Source of the DNA: Microcaldota archaeon
GTDB lineage: Archaea > Micrarchaeota > Micrarchaeia > Burarchaeales > JAKAKT01
Direction: 5' to 3'
Length of the DNA: 19,742 nucleotides
Assembly (NCBI GenBank): GCA_026396425.1
Contig: JAPLWU010000022.1
Coordinates: 1 to 19,742, forward strand
Shown here: piece by piece, positions 1-8,434 of the stretch
How positions within the stretch are numbered: position 1 is the first letter of the stretch
Layout: every line of letters starts with the position of its first letter
Position numbers and translations under genes: made by a program
The notes under the pieces: generated by a model
Seen by the model: only the letters and a program-made list of their open reading frames with translations
Told to the model about the DNA's origin: nothing
Database searches by the model: none

Positions 1-3000
1 TACCTCCGCGCCGACCACGGCACCGACACTGTCGAGTACGGCGACACGGGCCACTTCAGGGACTACTTCCCGGGAATAGGGGGGCTCGACAACCTCTACG
101 ATTCCTTCTACGTGCCGGGCAACATAACCCGGATGAGGGCGGACATCGGCCTGAACACGAGCTACTCCACTTTCTTCATGGTGGGCAACCACACCGTCTT
201 CGAGACCAACGCCACCGGGGGCCGCGTAATACTCGACGACAGGAACTTCTCAGGCCCGGCCGGCGTTAACTACCCGCGGTGGAGCAACGCGACTGTCCCG
301 ATAAGGATTGGCTCGCCAAACATGTCACTCTCGGGCACTACGCTGCCAATAGACGCCGTGCTGGTAACGGACGTATCGGGCTCGATGGAATGGTGCCTGG
401 ACCAGCGCGAGGTTGAGTGCACACCGTGCTCGACCGACGGGGAGACCTGCAACTCGGGCGAGGGATGGTGCGGCACGCAGAACCAGTTCTGGGAGAACGG
501 CACGGACGTCTTCTGCGGCCCTAAGCAGATATCGAGCTGCACTTTGACGGAGAAGAGGAAAATCGACAGCGCAATGGCCGCTGAGAGGACGTTCGCCGAC
601 GTGGTGCTTACCTACCCCGACAACCGCGTTGGCATAGTAGAGTACTCGTCCCTGGCGACGGTGAAGAACGTCTCGGTCGACCTCAGGGCTCTCAACCTCA
701 CGATATACCCCAACGAGACGTTGCCAGGCGTGATGCACGACTATGAGATAAACCACACTGTCGACACCAACGGGACAGGGACCATCATCCATCCTTTCAA
801 CGCCACGCTGTTCTACATGGAAGCCGGCGCTGGAAACTGGGGAATTGTCTACCAGGAAAGATTCCAGGGGTTGAACGCCAGCCAGTCCGTCAACAGGACC
901 GTTATCTTCCACTACGCGGCCGTAAACCAGACGCAGTTCTATTACTTCGTTGACCGCGCGGGGTCTGTCATGAGCTACCCGCTCATCAGCGAGGTGGACG
1001 AGACGACCGAGGGCAACAACGTGATTTCCAACCGTTATATTTACATCATCCAGAACAAGCCGGACCTCCAATTTTGGTATCCCAATGGCCTGTATTCCCC
1101 CAGAATATGCCTCAACGACATAAGGAACATCCCGCCATACAATTACCCGTGGTCTGACTCGAACTACAAGGGGCAGATCGGTTCAACATACTTCTTCTGC
1201 TTGACCTGGTTTGATGTGATAAACATGGGCACGACCGCCATACCCGCTGGCACCCCGATAAACATAAGCATTTGGCGGGGGGCGCAAATGCTAAACAGCA
1301 CCGTGAGAACGCGCCCAGACGCCTTTGACCCGCACCCGCGCCGCACAAACCCCGGCGCAGGACTAACGGATGGCGACTTCATCGAGATAGGGAGCTTGTG
1401 TTTTGGAATCGATACTACTGGCATGAACCTGCCTCTGGGCGCTTCGCCGCATTATCTCCTGGAGAACATAACCTATGTGATTGACACGCCCAACGTTGTT
1501 GACGAGTCAAACGAGCAGAACAACAACGTTTCCAAGGAAATCTGGCAGGGTGGAATAGACATCTGGCCGGCCGGCGAGGCGCCAAGCTGGTCTCGACTGC
1601 GCATCAACGCGTCGGACGAACTCCAAGTCTGCACTGCCGGCTTCTACAACTTCCAGTTCGACCTCACGTTAGAGGTCAACCACGACTGGAGGTGCTCGCC
1701 CGACGGCGTCTGGAACGTTTCGATTTACAAGGACTATGTCAATTACAGCAACCCGCAAAGCACGCTTGTTTGGACGAACACCACGACTTTCCGTGACGTA
1801 AGCGAAACCACCGGGTGGGGCATATATTACTACTGGACGCCCGACGTCGTCGAGAACATAAACGTGAATAACGTTTGGATAGACGCCAACACGACCTTCA
1901 TCGCCTGGGTCGACCACCCGCCCAACGGCCCGACCTGGAACAACACGCCCCAGAACTTCAACGGAATAATCCCCGAATACAACGAGCGCAACAATAACGC
2001 CACCGCGCGAGTCGTATTCACCAAACCCAATCTAGTCATAACCAACTGGCTGGGAAAGCCGCTCCCCGGATGCAATGGCACTACCCAAAACCTCGAGATG
2101 CAAATAACGGTGGCGAACCTCGGAGGATGCCCGGTCACCGATTGGTTCTCGGTCGGGGTTTACAAAGAGGGGGATGATACTGAAACAGGCAGGATTGGCA
2201 ACGTGAATATAACCCCTGCAACCGACTTCCCTGACGACGGCAGGATGGACTACCTCGATGCGATTACGGTTACAGTAACAGTGCCGAACTACCTCTTCAA
2301 TATTGATAAGGCCTACTGGGCCTGCGTTGACGATGAGCCGCAGTACCTCCACCATGGCTGGTCCCAGATTTGCATAAATGGAAACAGCGGGAGAATAGTC
2401 GAACAGCCTCCTCTGGGGAATGAGGACAACACGCGCTGGACGCTTGAGTGGCTCGACCCAGCCTCAGGGAACGAACTGAACACGGGCGGCTGGGTGCATG
2501 TTGCCTTCCCGAACCTGCAGGTGAACGGAACGGTGTGGGGGACAACCGACTCAGGCACCGTGTTCTCAAGGACCGGGCTTCTGGTAACGCAGGTGAGCGA
2601 CGCCCTTGCCGGGGCTTCCTATGACACGTTCTACGTGTGCAATCCGGACGTGCCGAGAAACCTCATAATAAACGCGAGCGTTTTCAACAACGTGGTGAGC
2701 TACCACAACAATTTGACGGGGGGTCCCTTCGGGGACGCGCACATCACAGGCTGCCCGGTGAACGAGCCCTTCGAGTTCCGGGTATTCGAGGGAACCCAAA
2801 CGACCCTTGGGGCGCAGATTTTCGGAACGACCATCAACGGCATGGCCGGCTACGGCTCACAGGGGTTCCAGATTCCCTGGAACGGCCAGACGTTCACGAG
2901 CCCGCGCTGGCTGCACGCGGTCGTGGATTACACGCAGACAGTGGAGGAGTGCAACGACTACTACCGGGGGGTATTGTGCTCGAACACGGAAGGAATCGCG

Positions 3001-5271
3001 CCAGGGCAACGAAACGTCAGGTCCATACTCATCGAAGGAGTGCTGCCCGACATAGCGGTTAGAAACATCGCGGTCTCGCCCAGCCCCACGGGCCCGGCTG
3101 AGCACGTTTTCAACCTTACCGCGAATGTCACCAGCAGCTACTGCGGAACCATAAACCAATTCAACGTCACCATATACCTCGGCGCGTGCGGAACCGGCGA
3201 GTGGCTCAACTCGACGCGAATAGGCCCGCTTGCGCCCGGGCAGTCAGTGAATGTCAGCCTCACTTTCGTGCGCAACCTCCCGGTAAACGCCTATACCGTA
3301 TCGATTCTTGTCGACAGCATCAGTGAGATAGCCGAGAGGAACGAGGCGAACAACTGCGAGAGTGCCCAGCTGGTGGTTCAATCAGGGGCCGGGACTTCGG
3401 GCCCGCGCACAATCTCCCTATCTGACTTGGAAACCGCGGCGGTCGGGGCCTCGGCAGGCCTGCGCGCCACTATGCCCGCGGGCCAGGAACCGGCGACGGG
3501 CGAAACCACTACGGCCGCGACATTTGCCGGTTCTCGTGCGATTAGGCTTGCGGCCGAACTGCCCGACATAGCGGTCAGGGAGCTTTCGGTCGAGCCGAGG
3601 ATTGCCGCGTGCGGCGCGCTCAACGTATTCAGGCTCAGGGCGCTCGTGGAGAACATGGGAGACGGGAGCGGCGAATTCGACCTGGTGTTCCGCAGGGATT
3701 CCCTTACCGGGGAAGAGATAGGCAGGGCGCGGGTAGGGGGGCTTGGGAAAGGGCAGAGTGCCATCGCAGAAGCAAGGTGGCTCGCGACAATTGAAGGCGA
3801 CGTTAACGTATTTGCCTTGGCCGAGCCGAAGTTTGCGGATGCCAATATCGAAAACGACTGGGCGTCGGCGGTCGTATTCGACCCGGAGTGCAGTGGAGAC
3901 AACACCAGCATATTCCTCGGGGGCATGGTGAGGAACACCAGCCTGACTGACGACCGCGATGCGCTTGACGGCTTCATAGACGAAAGCGAAACGTGGTTCG
4001 GCACGTGCATATGCTGCGGGGTGATAAGGGCGAGGGAGATGATAGGCGCCCAGAGCCCCTCGGACGGGAGCGTGCTTAGGGCGATAGTCGTGATGAGCGA
4101 CGGGCTCGCGAACGTCAAGTGCAACGCGACAAACGGGCTCAACGCCAGCGAGGATGCGATTCAGGCTGCCTGCAACGCGTATTCCTATGAGAATATCACC
4201 GTCTACACGGTCGGCTTCGGGGTCGATGTCGACGAGCCAACGCTTCAGGCAATGGCCGACCCGACGTGCGGCCACGGGAAGTATTTCAGGAGCGTGAACA
4301 CGTCGGATTTGGAGGACATTTACAGGCGGATTGCAGAGGACCTCCTCAACGTCACGTACCACGGGCAGGCGGTCGAGACGAGCGGACCAAGGAACTCCAC
4401 TCTCGAATCCGACTCCTACATAGACATATTCTACGAGAACTCCACGGTCCCGCAATTCGGCTATGGCGAGGTGCCAATAACCTTCGAGACCGAGAGGTTC
4501 CCGGTATGCAAGGGCAGCTTTGAAATCCCGAGCTGGCAGAAGGTCTTCGACATCCGCGCCACCTCCTATTCAAGCGAGTTATGGACTGACAATGTCAGCA
4601 TCATGAGGCAGCCTGCCGGCGACTGGAGCCCAGTCTACAGGCTGGGCAGGTACGGCAGTGACTACAAGCAGCTGGGCGACCCGTTCCACATCCAGTTCGA
4701 CCCGGGCATGGTAAGCTCCGGCGGCACGTTCGGGGTATCGATAGGCACGGGCACTGCGCCGGACAATTCCAGCTCCGACTGCTCGTATAACAACAGCGTC
4801 ATATACAAGGCCCTGGTGCCCGCTTCGGTTCCGTTCGGCGACGTTCTCCCGTTCATAAGCGGAAACAGCAACGTCACCGTGTGGTACGACATTGACGGCG
4901 ATGGCGTTCCCGACGGGAACATAACGACCGGAATCGGGACCGGGCTTGACACGTACATAGACGGCAACGAAACGGACGTGAGCAGGCTCGACAACGAGAC
5001 CAACGCCCTCCACAATGCATTCGTGAGGCTGCTCGACAGGCTCAACTTCAGGCACTTGAATAACCCCGACTTCCCCAACTATCCAGAATGCGATTACATA
5101 ACCCCATCAGCGGAATGGGGGCCTCGGCTCAACCGCTCCGGAACCCCGTGCAATCCGATAGATATAGAAATATCGCCTGAGATAGACGTTAAGGTTACGT
5201 CGATAACAGAGGTCCCGTACATGTGGGGGCCCATAGAAGTTTCGGTCGTGGCATGGGTGCAGAAGGGCTGA
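1..5271 (+). CDS. Giant VWA/CARDB surface protein, probable pilus-associated adhesin (5' partial)
   Basis: The frame is open from the first base, so the true start is upstream; 1,756 residues are visible (numbered from the first codon). A VWA domain begins at about residue 118 with the MIDAS motif DVSGS (124-128). The MIDAS threonine (FGTC, T1335) and aspartate (MSDG, D1367) appear only some 1,200 residues later. The intervening stretch is about seven CARDB-like beta repeats. Several start with a PDI/PNL motif (about 353, 675, 1015, 1188) and several end in acidic Asn-rich signatures such as DESNEQNNN and AERNEANN. A calcium-loop-like DIDGDGVPD starts at residue 1630. N-x-S/T sequons are dense throughout, as expected for a glycosylated surface protein. 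There is no C-terminal membrane segment, so anchoring or pilin processing would depend on the missing N-terminus. It heads a pilus assembly operon. Adhesion is inference; the VWA and repeat calls rest on visible motifs. Confidence 0.85.
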   Translation, partial: YLRADHGTDTVEYGDTGHFRDYFPGIGGLDNLYDSFYVPGNITRMRADIGLNTSYSTFFMVGNHTVFETNATGGRVILDDRNFSGPAGVNYPRWSNATVPIRIGSPNMSLSGTTLPIDAVLVTDVSGSMEWCLDQREVECTPCSTDGETCNSGEGWCGTQNQFWENGTDVFCGPKQISSCTLTEKRKIDSAMAAERTFADVVLTYPDNRVGIVEYSSLATVKNVSVDLRALNLTIYPNETLPGVMHDYEINHTVDTNGTGTIIHPFNATLFYMEAGAGNWGIVYQERFQGLNASQSVNRTVIFHYAAVNQTQFYYFVDRAGSVMSYPLISEVDETTEGNNVISNRYIYIIQNKPDLQFWYPNGLYSPRICLNDIRNIPPYNYPWSDSNYKGQIGSTYFFCLTWFDVINMGTTAIPAGTPINISIWRGAQMLNSTVRTRPDAFDPHPRRTNPGAGLTDGDFIEIGSLCFGIDTTGMNLPLGASPHYLLENITYVIDTPNVVDESNEQNNNVSKEIWQGGIDIWPAGEAPSWSRLRINASDELQVCTAGFYNFQFDLTLEVNHDWRCSPDGVWNVSIYKDYVNYSNPQSTLVWTNTTTFRDVSETTGWGIYYYWTPDVVENINVNNVWIDANTTFIAWVDHPPNGPTWNNTPQNFNGIIPEYNERNNNATARVVFTKPNLVITNWLGKPLPGCNGTTQNLEMQITVANLGGCPVTDWFSVGVYKEGDDTETGRIGNVNITPATDFPDDGRMDYLDAITVTVTVPNYLFNIDKAYWACVDDEPQYLHHGWSQICINGNSGRIVEQPPLGNEDNTRWTLEWLDPASGNELNTGGWVHVAFPNLQVNGTVWGTTDSGTVFSRTGLLVTQVSDALAGASYDTFYVCNPDVPRNLIINASVFNNVVSYHNNLTGGPFGDAHITGCPVNEPFEFRVFEGTQTTLGAQIFGTTINGMAGYGSQGFQIPWNGQTFTSPRWLHAVVDYTQTVEECNDYYRGVLCSNTEGIAPGQRNVRSILIEGVLPDIAVRNIAVSPSPTGPAEHVFNLTANVTSSYCGTINQFNVTIYLGACGTGEWLNSTRIGPLAPGQSVNVSLTFVRNLPVNAYTVSILVDSISEIAERNEANNCESAQLVVQSGAGTSGPRTISLSDLETAAVGASAGLRATMPAGQEPATGETTTAATFAGSRAIRLAAELPDIAVRELSVEPRIAACGALNVFRLRALVENMGDGSGEFDLVFRRDSLTGEEIGRARVGGLGKGQSAIAEARWLATIEGDVNVFALAEPKFADANIENDWASAVVFDPECSGDNTSIFLGGMVRNTSLTDDRDALDGFIDESETWFGTCICCGVIRAREMIGAQSPSDGSVLRAIVVMSDGLANVKCNATNGLNASEDAIQAACNAYSYENITVYTVGFGVDVDEPTLQAMADPTCGHGKYFRSVNTSDLEDIYRRIAEDLLNVTYHGQAVETSGPRNSTLESDSYIDIFYENSTVPQFGYGEVPITFETERFPVCKGSFEIPSWQKVFDIRATSYSSELWTDNVSIMRQPAGDWSPVYRLGRYGSDYKQLGDPFHIQFDPGMVSSGGTFGVSIGTGTAPDNSSSDCSYNNSVIYKALVPASVPFGDVLPFISGNSNVTVWYDIDGDGVPDGNITTGIGTGLDTYIDGNETDVSRLDNETNALHNAFVRLLDRLNFRHLNNPDFPNYPECDYITPSAEWGPRLNRSGTPCNPIDIEISPEIDVKVTSITEVPYMWGPIEVSVVAWVQKG

Positions 5272-5286
5272 CAAAACAAACAACGA

Positions 5287-5385
5287 AAAATCAAAAACCA
5301 AAAAATGGAAAAAAAGAAAATCGGTCCGAAACTTGCGCGCGGGAATCGGAAAATCAAAAACCAAAAAATGGAAAAAAAGAAAATC
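5287..5385 (+). repeat. Pair of perfect 36-bp A-rich direct repeats in the spacer
   Basis: Two identical 36-bp copies lie at 5287-5322 and 5350-5385, a 63-bp period. They are almost pure purine on the plus strand and contain AAAACC and ATGGAAAAAAAGAAAATC. They fill most of the 171-bp spacer between the giant surface protein and the next pilus gene. No gene or promoter is evident here. Confidence 0.9.
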
Positions 5386-5442
5386 TCGTCCGAGCCCGCG
5401 AGCGAGTCAATCCGGCGGGCTGAAAAGGGGGTGTGAGCAAAA

Positions 5443-6444
5443 ATGGCATCGGCAGGAATATTCTACTCGATGATGGTGATAGCGCTTCTCGCGCCCGTGG
5501 TGCTCTACATACTCAGCTACATGGACGCCGTGAAGACGCAGGGCGAGCAGATAGTCGTCAAGTTCGAGGGCATAGAGCTGGCCAATTTCGCGGACTCGGT
5601 CGCCAACGATTTCCCGCGCGTGCTCGACATCGCCTCCAAGAGGGCGGTTATCGCGATAATAGACTACGATGACAACAACCAGAAGGGCGTTGACGACGCC
5701 AGGTGGAGGCTCAAGGAGCTCATTCTCAACAACACGATAAAAGGGGTCGATTCGTCAGTGATGCTGAACAGCTCGTTCGGCCACTGGATAAACAGCACGG
5801 TCGACATAGGCATGAACCACGGCTTCTACGCGAGCATATCCGTTGCCGAGCTCACCGTCAACCAGACCGGTCCGTTCACGCTCAACTTCACCAGCAGGCT
5901 CGAGGTCAACATGACCGACAACAGGAGCATGGAGCTGAGGCGGAACTACACGCACTCCCTCCTCGTTTCCATAGAGGGATTCGACGACCCGTTATACCTG
6001 CTCAGCAGCAGGGGGCTAGTGACCAAGAGCGTCAGGGCTTTCAACAGGACCATAAACGACACGGAGAGCGTCACATCCGTCATGATTAACGGCTATTACG
6101 TCCCTTCGAAAGATGGGCCGTGCTTCCTCGAGAGGCTCGAGAACAAGACATACCACATCGAGGACTCGTGCCCTGGCGCGGGCATCGAGAGCCTCGTGGA
6201 CCTCGACGTGTTCCCCTCGGACAAGAGGAGCGAATATCGGCTTTATAAGGAGAACCACAGCAGCGTCGATTACATGTTCTTCAACGGCACGATAACGCAG
6301 TGGCAGCTTGAGACTTCCGGCCTCTCCGGCTGCAATGTTACCGGAATAACCGACTCGTACCCGTGGTTCAGGCTCGACAACAACACGCACGCCGCGGACT
6401 ATGGGGTTAACGAGAGCCTCGTTTGTCCGTTCGTGTGGCCGTAA
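5443..6444 (+). CDS. Single-pass membrane glycoprotein of the pilus locus, pseudopilin-like
   Basis: A 333-residue protein. One hydrophobic segment sits at the extreme N-terminus (about residues 6-26: IFYSMMVIALLAPVVLYILS), followed by an extracellular domain. Roughly fifteen N-x-S/T sequons and a few cysteines in the last third fit a glycosylated exported protein. The N-terminus resembles the hydrophobic stalk of pilins but lacks a clear class III cleavage motif, so it may be an uncleaved anchor or a divergent minor pilin. The ATG at 5443 follows a purine-rich GGGGGTGTGAG stretch, an acceptable ribosome binding site. It lies between the VWA/CARDB protein and the small pilin in the same orientation, which suggests a structural or minor-subunit role. 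I do not recognise a named family. Confidence 0.8.
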   Translation: MASAGIFYSMMVIALLAPVVLYILSYMDAVKTQGEQIVVKFEGIELANFADSVANDFPRVLDIASKRAVIAIIDYDDNNQKGVDDARWRLKELILNNTIKGVDSSVMLNSSFGHWINSTVDIGMNHGFYASISVAELTVNQTGPFTLNFTSRLEVNMTDNRSMELRRNYTHSLLVSIEGFDDPLYLLSSRGLVTKSVRAFNRTINDTESVTSVMINGYYVPSKDGPCFLERLENKTYHIEDSCPGAGIESLVDLDVFPSDKRSEYRLYKENHSSVDYMFFNGTITQWQLETSGLSGCNVTGITDSYPWFRLDNNTHAADYGVNESLVCPFVWP

Positions 6445-6456
6445 CTCCCCTCAGTA

Positions 6457-6466
6457 ATATTTAATA
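6457..6466 (+). promoter_or_regulatory. Possible TATA (box A) upstream of the pilin gene
   Basis: ATATTTAATA, 13 bases after the stop of the preceding gene, matches the archaeal TATA box pattern. Transcription would start near 6488, giving a leader of about 235 nt that contains the 56-bp duplication. The long leader makes the assignment uncertain. Confidence 0.35.
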
Positions 6467-6503
6467 AATGAAAAACAAAGGGTGAAAACATGAAGAAAGC
6501 GAG

Positions 6504-6701
6504 GATGCGAACGAAATGAAATGGTTGAACCGAAATGAAAGGCGAGGGATTGGAACGAAACAAAAAGCGAACTAAAAACGATGGATTGGAATTGGAGATT
6601 GGAGCGAAATGAAAAGCGAATGGCGAAACTGAAATGAAAAGCGAAGATGCGAACGAAATGAAATGGTTGAACCGAAATGAAAGGCGAGGGATTGGAACGA
6701 A
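6504..6701 (+). repeat. Perfect 56-bp direct repeat in the pilin leader
   Basis: Identical 56-bp copies at 6504-6559 and 6646-6701 are offset by 142 bp. The sequence between them contains further degenerate purine-rich units of the type GCGAAATGAAAAGCGAA. Each copy carries an ATG that opens a mini-ORF: 6516-6575 (19 codons plus stop) and 6658-6705 (15 codons plus stop), beginning MKWLNRNERRGIGT in both. No convincing ribosome binding site precedes either, so translation is unsupported. The repeat occupies most of the 278-bp gene-free spacer. Confidence 0.9.
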
Positions 6702-6722
6702 CTGAAAAGGATTGTTGGTAAT

Positions 6723-7241
6723 ATGGGAAAAGCGCAGGTTGGAATGGAGTACCTCATCACCTACGGCTGGGCCGTGATAGTGGTCGGGGTCGTCGTGCTC
6801 CTGCTCATGAGCCTGCGCGTCTTCGACGTCAACTGGTTCTCGGTCAGGAACGAGGCCTTCGGCCTCGGCTCGTTCAGCGTGCCGGACTTCAGGGTCGTCC
6901 CAGCCGGCGCGAACATGAGGCTCATGTTCTACCTCATCAACAACAACAGGTACCAGCTCAACGTAACGGGCATAAAAATCGGCGAAAACGACATCGGCCT
7001 CGGGCCCGGGGCTGGCGACATAAGATTCACCTCTAACGGCACGGCAATAGACTTTATCCCTTCGCCAGGCGGCTTCGCAATCGGGCCGGGCGAGCGGGTT
7101 CTCGTCAACGGCACCACGGCGGACATAACAGGCGACATCAACACCGTGTTCAGCGCGAAGATAGAGATGTTTTTCAACACTACGTCGGGCAACTCGCACA
7201 CCGAGACCGGGCTGCTCCGCGGAAGAATCGAGCCGCCATGA
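6723..7241 (+). CDS. Archaeal type IV pilin with class III signal peptide
   Basis: A 172-residue prepilin. The N-terminus MGKAQVGMEYLITYGWAV fits the class III signal: Lys-Ala before the cut, predicted cleavage between A4 and Q5, the conserved Glu at mature position +5 (E9), then a long hydrophobic helix (VIVVGVVVLLLMSL). The archaeal prepilin peptidase (PibD/FlaK-type) would process it and the hydrophobic stalk would form the pilus core. The remaining ~135 residues look like a beta-rich head with a few N-glycosylation sequons. The KAQxxMEYLxTYGWA pattern is one I associate with DPANN archaea. It is the best candidate for the major subunit of the pilus built by the downstream ATPase and TadC proteins. 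The start ATG has only a weak upstream purine motif. Confidence 0.92.
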   Translation: MGKAQVGMEYLITYGWAVIVVGVVVLLLMSLRVFDVNWFSVRNEAFGLGSFSVPDFRVVPAGANMRLMFYLINNNRYQLNVTGIKIGENDIGLGPGAGDIRFTSNGTAIDFIPSPGGFAIGPGERVLVNGTTADITGDINTVFSAKIEMFFNTTSGNSHTETGLLRGRIEPP

Positions 7242-7285
7242 GAACGAATTCAAAAAAGTTGTTCGTGGCGTTGAGCCGTTATCAA

Positions 7286-7293
7286 TTTAAATA
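7286..7293 (+). promoter_or_regulatory. TATA box (box A) for the winged-helix gene
   Basis: TTTAAATA is a perfect archaeal box A. Transcription is expected near 7316, just upstream of the GGAGAGAGAGG purine stretch and the ATG at 7330. It suggests that the assembly genes (regulator-like protein, ATPase, two TadC) are transcribed separately from the pilin and surface-protein genes. Confidence 0.7.
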
Positions 7294-7329
7294 GTACACT
7301 GCAAAGCTGGATTGGAGAGAGAGGATGCC

Positions 7330-7998
7330 ATGGCCGAAGAGGTAAAGGAAGAGATGAGCACTGTAATCGACAAGGTGCTCGACTTCATCCAGCGCAAGGG
7401 CAGGGTCACGGTATGCGAGGTTGCGGTCGCGCTCGCGCTCAACCATGTGCAGGTCGAGAGGATGGTCGCCATGCTCGAGGAGAGCGGAGTCATAAGCGTT
7501 CGCTACGCGCTCATCGACTCGGGGAAGACCGAGCTCATAGCCAAGGAGGCAAGGAATACCGGGGCGATAGAGAAGCTCAAGCAGGATGAGGAGCGGATTA
7601 AGGAGCTCACTTCGCTCATCGACAAGGACCTCGAGAAGCTGGATTCCTCGTGCACGACCGTCGAGCACGACATCTCGCGCTGGCTCGTCGAGGCCAGCGA
7701 GACGCTCTCCTCAATGGAGGCGAGAAAGGACGGGAACGGCGGCACGGGCACCGCGCTAACGCAGGCGGATGAGCTCGAGAAGATGGCCAAGACCTTCGAG
7801 GTCAAGGTCAAGGAGGCGCGGGAGAAGATGGCGGGCGAGACGCAGAACATCAACGGCAGGTTCACGAACTTCTACGGCAAGGTAAGGACTTTCAAGGCAG
7901 GTGCCTATAAGACCCCGTACACCAAGGCCGCGGGATGCGCAGGTGGCGCAGGCGGAAGCACGCTCGGAAAGATAAAGAAGATGTTCGGGCAAAAGTAA
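7330..7998 (+). CDS. Winged-helix and coiled-coil protein of the pilus operon
   Basis: A 222-residue soluble protein. Residues ~10-65 look like a winged helix-turn-helix (a helix, then GRVTVCEVAVALALNHVQVERMVAMLEESG read in segments as helix-turn-recognition helix, then a beta wing ISVRYALI). A long charged coiled coil follows (about 75-190), with a Gly/Ala-rich and basic C-terminus. ATG 7330 is preferred over an in-frame TTG 18 bases upstream because GGAGAGAGAGG precedes it and the TATA box at 7286 is well placed. The stop is 10 bp before the ATPase start, so they are probably cotranscribed. It could be a local transcription regulator or a cytoplasmic assembly factor that uses the winged helix for protein contacts. 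I know no named family for it. Confidence 0.8.
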   Translation: MAEEVKEEMSTVIDKVLDFIQRKGRVTVCEVAVALALNHVQVERMVAMLEESGVISVRYALIDSGKTELIAKEARNTGAIEKLKQDEERIKELTSLIDKDLEKLDSSCTTVEHDISRWLVEASETLSSMEARKDGNGGTGTALTQADELEKMAKTFEVKVKEAREKMAGETQNINGRFTNFYGKVRTFKAGAYKTPYTKAAGCAGGAGGSTLGKIKKMFGQK

Positions 7999-8008
7999 CG
8001 GTGGTGCG

Positions 8009-8434
8009 ATGAAAATCTTCGAGACCTATAAGATATCCGCCGACGGCGTTCCCGCAGAGATTACCATAAGCAGGAAGGACGAGGAGTTCGTCGACTCGTA
8101 CGATATAAAGCTGATAAAGCTCCACACCGCGACCGAGATAGCGCTAAGGCACCTCAAGGAGAGGATAGTCGAGGATGTGAGCCTCAAGGCGCTCGAGCTG
8201 CTCGACACGAAAGAGGCGGGCGCGGTAAAGAGGAAGTTCGTCGACAAGGCCGCCCCTCACAACCGGCCGTCCAGCGCGGCCAGCACGCCCCGCACCGCGG
8301 CGGGCGAGTCGTCGGCGAGCGCGAGGGACAGCAGGACATCGTGGTCAACTCGGCAAAGGAGCCGCTCTGGGTCTACCACGCGAAATACGGGTGGCTCAAG
8401 AGCAACTTCAAGTTCGAAAGCGAGGAGCAGATAG
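8009..8434 (+). pseudogene. N-terminal piece of the disrupted type IV pilus secretion ATPase (GspE/VirB11 family)
   Basis: The ATG at 8009 follows GGTGGTG and opens a frame whose first ~80 residues look like the N-terminal domain of archaeal pilus ATPases (MKIFETYKISADGVPAEITI through VKRKFVDKA, about base 8247). After that the frame runs into low-complexity Ser/Ala/Arg/Thr residues unlike any ATPase, ending at 8434. The family's sequence resumes in another frame at DIVVNSAKEP (about 8335). The ~88 bases between give no convincing homologous reading in any frame. The gap is also shorter than the helical linker I expect there, so this looks like a frameshift with loss of sequence. The Ser/Ala/Arg tail is therefore probably not real protein. 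See the core and C-terminal pieces. Confidence 0.7.

Noticed and set aside
3418..4455. 345-codon open frame on the minus strand inside the giant surface gene
   Set aside because: It is antisense to strongly supported VWA/CARDB coding sequence. Its composition (Arg/Val/Pro-rich) is typical of GC-rich antisense shadows, with no recognisable motifs.
6504..6701. CRISPR-like array
   Set aside because: Only two 56-bp copies with a spacer made of the same degenerate words, no further units and no cas genes.
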